DNA from: Cunninghamia lanceolata
Taxonomy: Eukaryota; Streptophyta; Pinopsida; Cupressales; Cupressaceae
Assembly: GCA_027924645.1 (NCBI GenBank)
Contig: BSBN01000187.1
Span: forward strand, 14,216,001-14,280,000
DNA: 64,000 nucleotides
Reading direction: 5' to 3'
The position numbers were made by a program, and so were the translations under genes. This document shows, piece by piece, positions 33,391-44,714 of the stretch; positions within the stretch are counted from its first letter, which is position 1, and every line of letters begins with the position of its first letter. The notes below the pieces were generated by a model that worked only from the letters and a program-made list of their open reading frames with translations, did not search any database and was not told where the DNA came from.

Positions 33391-33800
33391 GAAAGGTGCT
33401 ATGAGTGACATTTTACATTCCATAGCTTGTGGGGCTTAACGTACTTCAGGAACCTATCAGGGTGGGTAGGTAAATGCCAGGGGAGGTATCATTTTGTATG
33501 CAAAGGGTCCCAATTGTTCCCTGTTTTTAGCTACCAAAAAAGTCACTTTGCCGATAGCTTGCAGGCTAGAACGACTGGGACACTTGGCACACGAAATGAG
33601 ACCTCCCCTAACATTTATCAACCCACCCTAACATTTTAGCACAATTAGTTTGGCCCCATGATGAGCAGAACAAAAAATATGGCACCTGGCAATGTTGTGC
33701 TACGTGAAACTGAAGCATTTTGCAAGATTGCATTTGATTTCAGCATAGTCAAATGGATTGGAGTTGACCAAAACCAAGAGAGGTTATTGTGGACAGACCC
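33391..33800. repeat. Satellite array fragment containing the orientation switch
   Basis: 33391 to about 33545 continues left-arm units (GAAAGGTGCTATGAGTGACA, then CATTCCATAGCT). From about 33550 the sequence is the reverse complement of left-arm sequence; for example GCAGAACAAAAAATATGGCA at about 33665 is the complement of the 25815-25835 region. The junction lies in AAAGTCACTTTGCC. The fragment is bounded by copia on the left and the LARD-like element on the right. Confidence 0.85.
33796..33800. repeat. Target duplication of the LARD-like element, left copy (GACCC)
   Basis: GACCC abuts the LTR start; the right flank at 42295-42299 reads GATCT. Uninterrupted units read GACCCCACGTACACC here, and after the right flank the array continues CACATGCACC, so the two C/T differences are best seen as later decay. 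Confidence 0.6.
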
Positions 33801-34055
33801 TGTAGACACCCAAATTTGTCCCAAAAATGTCCATGTCCTACAATACCTAGTCAAAAATTCTATTAGAGACATCATGTAGCATTTTGTCCTAAATCCCACT
33901 CTTAATCCCACTTATCCATTAGCCATTTTAATTAAATAAATTTTATTTATTTAATTAATTTCCACATCATATCCCAATCCTATCCTAATCATCTTCTCAA
34001 TTAATTAAATAAATTTTATTTATTTAATTAATTCCCTAACAATTCCCATTATTTA
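33801..34055 (+). repeat. 5' LTR of the LARD-like element, part matching the 3' LTR
   Basis: It aligns with 41428 to about 41724, including AT-rich palindromes; the 3' copy has one extra palindrome unit. After about 34055 the two sequences are unrelated, so the true 5' LTR end is unknown. Region 34056-35900 may be LTR remainder plus leader. Confidence 0.75.
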
Positions 34056-35900
34056 TTTGTAGGGTGTTTTGCTAGATTTGATTAGGGTTTTCATTTTAAT
34101 TGGTCTAACATCCTTGATTTTGAAAGATCTCATCAATTTTCCATTCTAGGGTTTTCAATTGATCAATCTGTGGTTACAGGGTATCCATTTGATCATATTT
34201 CATCCATTGGATTTGTTATTCTAGGGTTTGTAATATCTAATAGTCATTTTTTTCATAACCCTAACCCTAGTTTTGCAGAAACAAGGATTTTTCATGCATC
34301 TGGCAGATTCAGGTCACTTTTGGGTAGTAACAGTTTGCATCTAGTTTTTCTACATTGCTTCTTAGTAGTAACTAATCACTTTCAATAGAATTTAGATTGC
34401 TTTTAATCAACAGTTGGTGGTCTCTAGTAACTATGTTTCACTTCCAGTTCTGTCATTCACAGTTTGGGTTTTCTTGGTTACTAATCATCTATTTGTGCAA
34501 CATATTATCATTTGTCCAAGAAAAGGAGGTTGTGAAACTACTAACATATCTGTTTCAGCTTCAATCAGTCCAAGACATTTAATTTTATCACTAATCTAGG
34601 AACATTTGGATTTGGTGCTTAAAAGGAACCATTGTTTGCTCTGTGCTTGTTTTATCTTTTTTTGATTGCTTGTTGTGTATGTGTGTAACCTAAATTTAAT
34701 GACAAAGTATCCTCTCCCTTTGCCTATCAAATGGATCTTGGGTGCATGAGAACTTGTTATTATCTTTAGAGGGCCTTCCTTCCCGGTGTGAGAATGGGTA
34801 CGACCCAAGCGGTAACGGGCTAAAGCCAAGCTCTTCCAAGCTGCTATATAAGAAAAGTGTTTGTGTCAAAAGCCACAAAAAATGGGTGCTGCTATTGTGT
34901 TACACTAATGAATGTTTCCCCCAAAAACCCCTTAGAGCGTAACCTTTTTGGGCTGGGAAGCATCCATTAACAGAGTGAATCACTGCACGTGTAGCCACCC
35001 GAATGGATGCCATTACTAGCAACCTTGTGTAGTATCCAAAATCCCTCTATTTGTTGGCATAAAAGGTAGAGCCTTTAAAGCTGCCTTGATTCTCGTGGTT
35101 CTTCATAGAGATAGCAGGGACAATCCTAAGGTTTATGAGCCTTTGGAAACCTAGAACTTGGTATGCATGAGAAGTGAGTGTCGTGGAGGGGAGCCGGTGC
35201 TACCAAGATCCTGAAGCTATCCAGTTTGAATAGGCAAACAAGGGGATTCAACAAATATAGTCCTTTCCTAGCCTAGGTTGTACAAGTTTGTGAATGTTGT
35301 GAGTGTGAGTGACTAAAATCATTGTTTTCTTGTCAAAACTCATCAAAACACATCCTCTGTTAGACATAGATCACCTCTAAATTGAAATTGCTTGCTTTTG
35401 GCAAACCTGAATTGCTTCTAAACAACTGCTCACTTCTAGCAAAAGTGTGTCACTTTTAAACAACAGTAGCTCACTTTTGAGCTAATACTACTCACCTTTG
35501 GTAAAACTACTCACCTCTGGTTAGCACTATACCCTGTCACCTACAACTATGCGAATCACTTTTGAGCTATTAGTCTTTGCTTTTGGCTTTTTCTGAGTCA
35601 CATTTGAGCTATCACATATCGCCTCTAGTCATTTTCAGTGTGCCAATCTTATTTTCTATCTTTTCTTCAATCTGAGCATCAAACATGGGTACCTATCAAC
35701 TATCTATTAGCCTGCTTAACTGTTCTTCAGTAGTCTTAATCATCCATTATCCCAAAATCATCATCTAATCCACAAGCTTTGGTCATCATCTCTCAGGTTT
35801 TCAAGTTCTATTTCATCCTATTAATCTGATCAATCTCTTCTAAGAAATCATATCCCAATCATTTACAACCTTTAACAAACATTCTACAAAAAACTACATC
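34056..35900 (+). other. Leader / unresolved LTR remainder of the LARD-like element
   Basis: No ORF with domain support. Contains mixed-composition sequence (for example CTAAAGCCAAGCTCTTCC near 34830) and a CT-rich stretch at 35340-35640 with repeated TCACTTTTGAGCTA-like words. I found no convincing primer-binding site. Confidence 0.5.
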
Positions 35901-38870
35901 ATGTCAACCTTAGAGGACCTCCAAAAACTCCTTCATATGCTTTGCCACATGCATGCAAGCCAATCACCTTTAGAGCAGCGAACCTTTCAAAGCATTCAAG
36001 AACTAATTCAAATATGTCAAACAAACCAATCCTCACACATACAATACCTCTTGGTAGAAATCTAACACCTCTTGACCACTTGAAAAGTCCAACGACCATC
36101 CTATCTAGCACCTATCCCATCATATCTTTCCACTCATCAACCCAATTCTATACCAACTTATTCCATTTCTTCTAATGTTAGCCCTTATCCATGTCAAACT
36201 CCATCTCAACAAGTATCTTATGACATCCCTTGATCAACACATCACCACCCCTTTCAATCACTATACATTATGTCACAAGAAGCCCAAACTCCTTGCACTC
36301 TATCTCAACCTCATGCATCACCTTCACCTTCATTTCATGTCAATGCCATATCTACCCAACAATATCCATCTCAAATTCATCAAGACCATCTTCAAGACCA
36401 AAAGGTGTTTTCACAAGAGGTGCATACAAATCCAAACAATCTTTCGAATATAAACCAAGCAAGTCCAGATCCACCTTGGCAACAAGATCAAATATCCTCA
36501 ACTTCATATCAACCTCAAGATATTTTGTCTACATATCCTATCATTTCACCCAATTACCAAGATTATCAATGGCCTCCACAACAAGAGCATGCGAGCCTAA
36601 TGCAACAAGACTTAATTACTTTCGACAAAGGAAATACCAATCTAACCAATGCATCTTATGAGTTGCCTCCACCTTCTGACCAAATGCCAATCCATGAGCC
36701 TATTCCAACACCACCATGTGATCCCAATCCTAGCCCATTGATCCCTCCATCTTCTAACCCATCAAGCTCTCCATTACCTTCATCACCATGTCATTCTAAC
36801 CTTTCACCAAAACATGTAGCTGAGATAGTTTTACAAGATATGCTCAAAAATAAACTCATTGAACTTCCCCCCATCAACCCATATGAAGAAGTTCCATATG
36901 ATGAACATGATTATTGTGCGTACCATTGGACCAAAGGCCATGATAAAAATAAATGTCCTATATTTTTCCCAATTGTTTACAAGGTGTATCAATATCAAAT
37001 GGGAAAGCATGCCAAATCATCCCAATCCCATGTGTCACCCCCATCTAATCCAAGTCCTAATCCATCCAATCTCATGATCCCTTCATCCAATCCTACTCCT
37101 AATCCATCCAACCCAATTAGAGCTCAACCTAATCATGATCCTAAGCCTATAACACCCTCTATTATTATTAGACATCCACTATATTGCCTTTCCACACATG
37201 CACTTGCAAAGGATGTGATCCATTAGCTATTAGCTAGGAGCAACTTATCCCCATGTCAAACATCTATTCAAGAGCCCTCCATTAACATGCATAGCCTTTC
37301 AATCCCATCATGTGACCCACAAGTCATCAAGCCTCTTCACAAACTTCCTATCATGAACCCAAGACAAGACCCATCATACCTTCACGTTGTTGACCATCAA
37401 GAGCTTGTCAAGCCTATCCAAGAGTCTACTACTTTCACTTCCATTCAAGCAACCCAAGAGTTATGTCAAGAGTATAATCTAAAGCATGTGGAAACATTAA
37501 GCCCTAGTCCAACTCAAGGTCAAAACCCTTCCATCCAACCTATCCATAATATTTACCTTCTTTATGAGCAAGATGATACATATGAGGAAGCTACCTACGA
37601 GCAGCTTGATCCCATAACTATCCATGACCAAGCAATCCAATTCCAACCTATCCATAACATTTACCTTCTTCATGATCAAAATGATATCCATAATGAAGAA
37701 GCTATCCATAAGCACCTTGATCCTATACATAATCTTATATCCATCCATGAGCAAGATATCCAAATTGGTCCTAATCATCTGCCATCTAGCCCTATCCATA
37801 ATGAGCAAACATCCACTTGTCATAATGAGACATGTGCCTCCCAAGAACACATAAGCATAGAAGATCAAACCAATACCTTGGATCTTAGTGAACAAAATGT
37901 TAAGCAAGATCCTAATGGCCCTTCCGCATCCACTATTAACTCCATTTCAAATCCACCATCATGTCCTAGTGGTTTTACCATCCTCATCCATGAATGTTCT
38001 TCCCTAAGAGAGAAACAATCTTTGTCCTCTATTCCACCTTCTCCATCCAATAACAAACTCAAGTCTAGTTTTCAAACTACACCTACTTCCATTCTCAATC
38101 ACATGTTTAAACAAGCTAAAGATGTTGGTAATTTCTCCATCCATCATAAATCCACTCCTTTCTATCACAAACCATATCATACCCCCAAAGCATATGTTTC
38201 CTTTTCACCTCCACTATCCTACAAATCACAAAAGCGTGTGACCATCCACCTTCCACCATCCACTTTACCTCCATTACTTCCAACTCTAAATATCCCTTCA
38301 TCCACTTTACTACCATTACTACCAATGCCTAATTATCCACTTATACATAAGTACCTTCATATTCCTTATCATGACCAATAAATGCACATATTGTCTAAAG
38401 ATGAAGCTTCCATTAATTCCATCCATCCCATGGGATTCCAAAATAAACATTTGGATGTCTTTACTTATAAAGCCAAAAATCCTATCAAAAATCCTAAGGA
38501 CCTTCATGCCTTAGGGCACAAACATGAAAAATCAATGCAAAGAACTCAAGCAAATAAATCTAAAAAGCAACCCAAGCTCATACCTTCACAAGTAAAACCC
38601 AAAACTAAGATGATTTGTGTCCCTAAGCATAAATCAATCAATTCAAATCAGGCATCCACCTCTCAAAAATCCCAACCAGCCACTTCCATCCACAAATTCA
38701 CTTCCATTCAAAAGTTTCAAATAGCCCAAAGATCCCACAAGAAAAGAAAAAATCATAAAAATACTAAGTCTATGTGGGTACCTAAATTCTTAAGTCAACC
38801 ATCTCCTAAGCAAACATCTTCATTGCTTCCTACACTGCCTTCCCATCAAAAGCTTCAATATTTATCATGA
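35901..38870 (+). pseudogene. Gag-like protein of the LARD-like element
   Basis: From ATG 35901 (MSTLEDLQKLLHMLCHMHAS) one frame can be followed to TGA 38868-38870, about 990 codons. It is broken by TAA 36063, TGA near 36081, a stop near 36231, TAG 37224-37226 and TAA 38379-38381, but never shifted. It is Gln/Pro/Ser/His-rich. Around 36830-36990 is HVAEIVLQDMLKNKLIELPP followed by DYCAYHWTKGHDKNKCPIFF, a CX2HX4HX4C variant of the knuckle seen in Tat-type gags. About 37540-37760 encodes repeated PIHNIYLLxxQxD blocks. The plus strand is strikingly poor in G. Particle-forming role is inferred only from the knuckle. Confidence 0.7.
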
Positions 38871-41427
38871 TGTGTGCAACCGTTGATCATTGTTCCCTTC
38901 CATTCCACATTCCCACATACCTCCATCTCCCCATCCTTCATCCATTATCCTACATATCTCCCCAATCACCTTCCTATGGTCCATGCTTTTGCATAAGCCT
39001 TTTATCCATCCTTTTGCATAAGCCCTCCATAATCCACATCATAATACACTATCTTCCCTACATAATCCACATCATAATCCACTATCTACCTACTCCATCT
39101 CCCATCCACACAAACCATTACCAACATCTATGAGCACACTTGACATGGTCCATACAATGACATCCCTCTCTAATGGGACTATCACCTTTCATAGAACTAG
39201 ACACTTGAGTCCCTCCTATCCATTACCATGGTGAAAACCTGGAAAACAAGTGCCATATGTAAATGTCATATAATTCCCATCAAAATAAATAAATAAATAA
39301 GTAAAAGAGAAATCCCTTCGTCCAATGATGAAAACCTGGTAAACATTTGCCTTGGATAAGTACCATGATGAGAACCTGGCAAATAGGCATCATGTGTAGG
39401 TTAGTCTTCTATGCCACTTACACTTGGGGGCACATTGTCTCATCCATATTATCATTTTCCTCCTATCTTATCCTACCATTTCCATCCTATCCTACCATCC
39501 TTATCCATTACACCCACATACCTATCATATTGAATCCATTCATCCTCCCTTCCTCCTTTTGATCTTGATAAAGACATGGGGAAAAATATTGAAATATGCT
39601 TTGGATATCTCTTGATATACCTCTGTCCTTTCCAAACAATCCTATCATTATCCACCTATCATAAGCCTTGTCATCCAATCGAATCTATCATATCATCCTA
39701 TCATCATGAGCTTTGTCAAATCCTAAGTATTCTACCTAGAATGGGGAATGTTATTCTTATGTGACATAGCCTTTGGAGATCACATCCTAACTCCCTTATG
39801 ACACATGAATCCATCCACTATAGCCTATCCTCGTATCTATCCATTTATCATGAGCTTTCTGTTCCATAGCCTATCCTTATCCATCCAACTATTATAAGCC
39901 TTCCATACCCTCCATTATCACCCATCCTTTTGTCCATCCATCCTACCTTCATCCTTGCACCTAGACTTGGTTTTTTTCCCTTGTCATTGGTATCAAGTAC
40001 AAAGGCTACCCGAATTGTAAATCCAATGCCATCCCAAAACATTGCAAAAATCCAAAAAAAAATCAAATATTCCCAAAAATACAAAATAAAATCAAAACAT
40101 TCAAAAAATCCAAACAAATTAAATATTCCCAAAAATCCAAAAAAAAATTCAAATATCCATAAAAAATCCAAGCAATAAAATCAATGGAATCACATCAAAT
40201 TCATCAAACTCAATCATTCAAATCAACTCATCGAATCAATCCAAACAATCAATCCAATTCCTTCAATCACATCATCCCTTCACCAATCCAATCACATCAA
40301 TCAAATAAATCCATCATTCCCATTCATCCAATCAAATCGCATCAATCCATCAAATCAATCAAATCAATCCAATCCAATCAAAATCAATCACATCATCAAA
40401 ATCAAATCAGTTCAATCAATCAACTTCATCAAACTCAAATCCAATCAATCCATTTATAGCGATCCATCATCATCGAAATCAAAGCACATCAATCCAACCA
40501 TCAAATCAATTCATCAAACCAAATCAATCCAATCATCCATTCATCTATTCAAATCAATCCAATGAATCAAAGCAATAATCCAAATGTAAGTCAATCATTA
40601 ATCCATACCAACCAAGTTAATCAATCTTGTTTAATTATCTAATAGCAATCAATGGTCTTGATCCTAATCTTGTTGTAAATCAAATCAATCAATCAATCAT
40701 CATCATCAATGGGATATATCATTCCCACATCCTTGTGTTTATCTAGGGATATATCTTTCCCTGCAATGACAACACTATCAACATCATCACCAGTCAATCA
40801 ATCAATTAATCATTGGTTTATATCTTGACAGGGGCAATACCTTGTTTGTTTTTGTATCATTTGTGCATGCTTTCTTGTTTGCTTGTGTGTGTTATCTTTT
40901 TATCTTGGATTTGTATCAAATTGGTATCCTTCTAGCTAATATTCATATCTTATGTATGTTGGAATAACTTTTGGCATTATCCTTTGCATCTAAGGTCACA
41001 TCATACCTTTTGTGCATTAGACTTCAATGCTCTAAGTCTTCTTCCTCATATGTTAGACAAGGCTGTATTATTTTGGGTGCATGAGACACATCATCACCTT
41101 GGTCCTTATACCTTGGTGCATAACATCTAGTGCTATATTAGACACTATGGTTGCTCACCTTCATTGCAGCATAACACATCTTCCTTCTATCCATTCCCTT
41201 AGCTATCTTCCTTGACCAATCCGTTTCATTTCGAGAGCCTACCTATGTTTGTCCAACCCACCTATCCTCTTCAGGGGGCATCCTCATCCTATCTTTCCAT
41301 CCTTATCCTATCTTTCCATCATCATCCATCACCATCCTTTTCCTTTATCCATACCTTAACTTCTTTGAAATGATGTTACTTGACATAAATCTCATCATCT
41401 TGAACATCATCTCAAAGAGGGGCAAAA
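38871..41427. repeat. Pyrimidine/A-rich low-complexity 3' region of the LARD-like element
   Basis: CCATCC/CATAATCCAC-type words dominate 38900-39900, GATGAAAACCTGG-like words recur three times at 39225-39390, and 40040-40720 is a degenerate (ATCAATCCA)n tract. Apparent Ser/Asn/Ile-rich frames (for example 40184-40459) are by-products of this repeat. No gene seen. Confidence 0.7.
41414..41427 (+). promoter_or_regulatory. Polypurine tract of the LARD-like element
   Basis: AAAGAGGGGCAAAA directly before the 3' LTR TGTAGACACC. It stands out in a strand otherwise nearly free of G runs. Confidence 0.75.
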
Positions 41428-42294
41428 TGTAGACACCCAAATTTGTCCCAAAAATGTCCATGTCCTACAATACCTAGTCAAAAACCCTATTAGAGACATC
41501 ATGTAGAATTTTGTCTTAAATCCCACTCTTAATCCCACTTATCCATTAGCCATTTTAATTAAATAAATTTTATTTATTTAATTAAAATCCTATTAAGCTA
41601 ATTAATTAAATAAATTTTATTTATTTAATTAAAATTTCATCTTAATCCCATCCTTATCCCACTTTCTAATTAATTAAATAATTTTTTTTATTTAATTAAT
41701 TTCCCTCACAATTCCCATCATTTATCCTCATCTCTCACCACATTCCAACACTTGTCCACCTCTCAATTGAATCATGTGTTGTAGTACAACTTTTATTTAA
41801 AATACTTGACATGTACAACTAATAAGACTTAATTTTATTAAATAAAAGTATTTGTGTACACAATCACACATGAGCCCTATCCTCCTTTGTACACTTGTCA
41901 CATGACTACACCTCCCTTGAAGAGTGGGAATAACTAATCAATCATAGTTGTCCACATCAATCATGTAGCCTTTCAATCTCAACCATCCATTTGAATCAAT
42001 CCTCTCCTATAAATCAAGCTATCTACAAGCCATTTGGGAATCCACACCTTTCATACATCCTCATGCTGTCAAAATCATTCTTTACTATATCCTCATCTAT
42101 CATCTTTCATCTTCTATTTTTATCCTATCTTATCATAATGCTATGGAATTGAGCAACCAACATATCAAATCAATCGATCAATTTAGCTTGCATTCATCCA
42201 TCATTACATCTATTCGAGGTATTGAAGATTTGGATTAGGTAATGCATTTCATTTGTTTTATCCTTTTCATTTTATCCAAATTTTTCATTATATA
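41428..42294 (+). repeat. 3' LTR of the LARD-like element
   Basis: About 867 bp starting TGTAGACACC. Contains three AT-rich hairpin-forming palindromes (about 41555-41705) and a TATA-like TATAAAT at 42008-42014. The end is set by resumption of the satellite (GATCTCACATGCACC); an end at 42287 (TTTTTCA) is also possible. Confidence 0.75.
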
Positions 42295-42960
42295 GATCTC
42301 ACATGCACCTATAGGTCCAAATGGAATGTTCCTAGCTACTATGAATTCTGAGAACTGCTCCATCAATGTTTGGTAGTTTTTGGTCTTAGGATCTTAAGTG
42401 ACTTTGCCGGTAGCCTATTGCCCCAAATGATTGGGACCCTTGACACATGAAAAGAGACCTCCCCTAGCATTTACCAGCCCACCCTGATGCGTTGGCAAAG
42501 TCTATTTGGCCTCACGAGCTATGGAATGCAAAATGTCACTCCTAGCACCTTTCCACTGCATGGAACTGATGCATTTTTCAAGAATGCATTTGATTTTTGC
42601 ACGGTCAAATGGAATGGAGTTGACCAAAAAAGAGAGAAGTTATTGTGGATGGACCCCACGTACACCTATAGGTCTAAACAGAATGTTCCCAACTGCCCTG
42701 AATTCTGAGAACTACTTCGTCAAAGTTTGGTAGTATTTTGGTCTTAGGGATCTTAAGGGACTTTGCCAGTAGCCTACTACACTGAATGATTGGGGTGTTT
42801 GGCACATGAAAAGAGACCTCCTCTAGCATTTACCCACCCACCCCGATGCATTGGCAAAGTTCGTTCGGTCCCATGAGCTATGGAATGCAAAATGTCACTC
42901 CTAGCACCTTTCCACTGCATGAAATTGAAGCATTTTGCAAGAATGCATTTGATTTGAAGA
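42295..42960 (-). repeat. Satellite-like array, right arm (orientation B)
   Basis: Units are the reverse complement of the left arm: AATGCAAAATGTCACTCCTA followed by GCACCTTTCCACTGCAT occurs at about 42527 and 42882, spacing about 355 bp. The array fades out near 42955 (GCATTTGATTTG). Confidence 0.85.
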
Positions 42961-43096
42961 TTTGAACTATAATTGTACTAGTTCCTTATTTTCCACCACC
43001 ATTGCTCATGCATATCTTTTTGTAGATATTAGACCATTTAATGAAGCCTTAGAAGTGTTTTGGGTTGGACATTTTGCTAGATAACAGATGTAACGG

Positions 43097-44093
43097 TGAA
43101 AATGGGATAATCAAATGAATAATAAAAACCCAAACATCAATGGAATATGAAGATAAAAAGGAGATTTAAAGTAAAGAGAAAGATACTTACAACCTTTTAC
43201 CTTACGTCTTCCATTGTTCACCTTTTCTTTCTTGATCTTGTGGTGATGAAGATTTTCCCTCAGGAAGCTTGCTTCCTTGCTTCGATTCCTCAAGATGACA
43301 AGGAGAAGTGGCTATGATTCTTTGTGTGTTTAAAGATGAGCTTCAACACACTATTGAAATGGATGGATGATGAAGTGATATGCAATGGGGTACCAATGGC
43401 GTGCTATAGTTCCTACAACATAAGTTTACTCGAATGATGGATATCAAATGAAGAAGAAGAGGGTTGCATTTATAGAGGTGTGAAAAAAGATCAATGGTGG
43501 AGAAGAAATGAGAAGATCAATGGAGGAGAATGTTCGAGAGAACGTGCATGAATAGAAGGACATGTGTCATTCAAAAAGAAGCTTTGTTGAGTTAACTGCT
43601 TTCTTGATGAGGATGAGTTTTTGTTTTTCTTAAATTAGAATATATTTTTCTAATTTAAAAACAAAGTTTCTTTAACTCAGCTTTTGCTTTTGCGTGACAA
43701 GAGAATTTATTTTTGGAAGATTTGAATATTTTTTAGAAGATAAGAAAGCATAATTAAATAAATAAATTTATTTAATTACTTGTGGCTAATTTTGGAAAGT
43801 AAAATATTTAATATATTTTACTTTTAGAGATTTAATTTAAATAAATTTGTATTTTATTTAAATTTAGAGGAATGGATGATTTAATTAAATAATTAAAATT
43901 ATTTAATTATTTAGAAGAATAAAGTTAATGTAGATGAAATTAATTAAATAAATGTAATTTATTTAATTAAATGGGAGAAAGTGAATCAAATAAATAAATA
44001 AATTTATTTATTTATTGATAGAGGAATATGAAGATGCAATAAATATTTAAAATATTTATTTAAGTAGAGTCATGTCATTTTTAGGTGTATACA
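43097..44093 (-). repeat. Solo LTR (997 bp), minus strand
   Basis: Starts TGAAAATGGG and ends GGTGTATACA, with ACGG on both sides (43093-43096 and 44094-44097). On the minus strand it begins TGTATACACCTAAAAATGAC, close in style to the LARD-like LTR start TGTAGACACCCAAATTTG. A minus-strand TATAAATG sits at 43467-43474. It contains a cluster of AT hairpins (43740-44065). No internal region is present, as expected after LTR-LTR recombination. Confidence 0.75.
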
Positions 44094-44097
44094 ACGG

Positions 44098-44709
44098 AAA
44101 CCATAATGGAATGACCGAATTATATATGGTGTTCTCATTTCCTTGAGGATTCAATCAAGTAGTCCTTAGGTTGATATGACCATTCTAAGTTTGACATATG
44201 ACTACTAATATTTGCATATAACTATACATTTATAAAATGAGTGTTCTAAGATCTTTATAACACCCTTCTCTATTTTGTTGGGACAGCACTATACTAATAT
44301 GTGGGACAACACTATCCTAATATGTATTAATAGTGCATTACTAATGTAAACTTGTAGCATTCCTTTGTACATACCCTTGGTCTGAGACACAAAACAATAT
44401 AATCTTTTCTACTAAGGACAATTTTATGTACCTAGGACTAAATTGACATGTGATTTGGTTCCCCATTATAGTCCACACTATCTTATGGTTGTTACCTTAC
44501 ATGATATGTGAGTGAGTTCTGATTATCATGAATGTCCTTTTCTTGATGAACAAGTGACTAGGTTTGGGAGAGGACTTTAATGTCGTGATAATAGTCCCAA
44601 AGCTAAGTGATTGCCTTCTTGCTAATGACTATCACGTTCTTGACTTTAAGACTAATTCATGATTGTATGCTTGTCCATAAGTGTATTGTGTCATAGTTGG
44701 TCTATTGGC
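44098..44709. other. Anonymous sequence between two solo LTRs
   Basis: No gene, repeat or terminal signal recognised. Confidence 0.5.
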
Positions 44710-44714
44710 CTTGC

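Larger units (their letters stand above)
33801..42294 (+). mobile_element. Gag-only (LARD/TR-GAG-like) LTR element, nested in the satellite
   Basis: It starts TGTAGACACCCAAATTTG at 33801, and the same sequence starts the 3' LTR at 41428, preceded by purine-rich AAAGAGGGGCAAAA. Between them lie a long leader, one decayed ~990-codon ORF with a gag-type knuckle, and a low-complexity 3' region. No protease, RT or integrase is visible on either strand. The LTRs match over only their first ~260-300 bp. Movement would have depended on enzymes from other elements. Confidence 0.8.

Noticed and set aside
40184..40459. Ser/Asn/Ile/His-rich 91-codon frame
   Set aside because: It is a translation of the (ATCAATCCA)n low-complexity tract.
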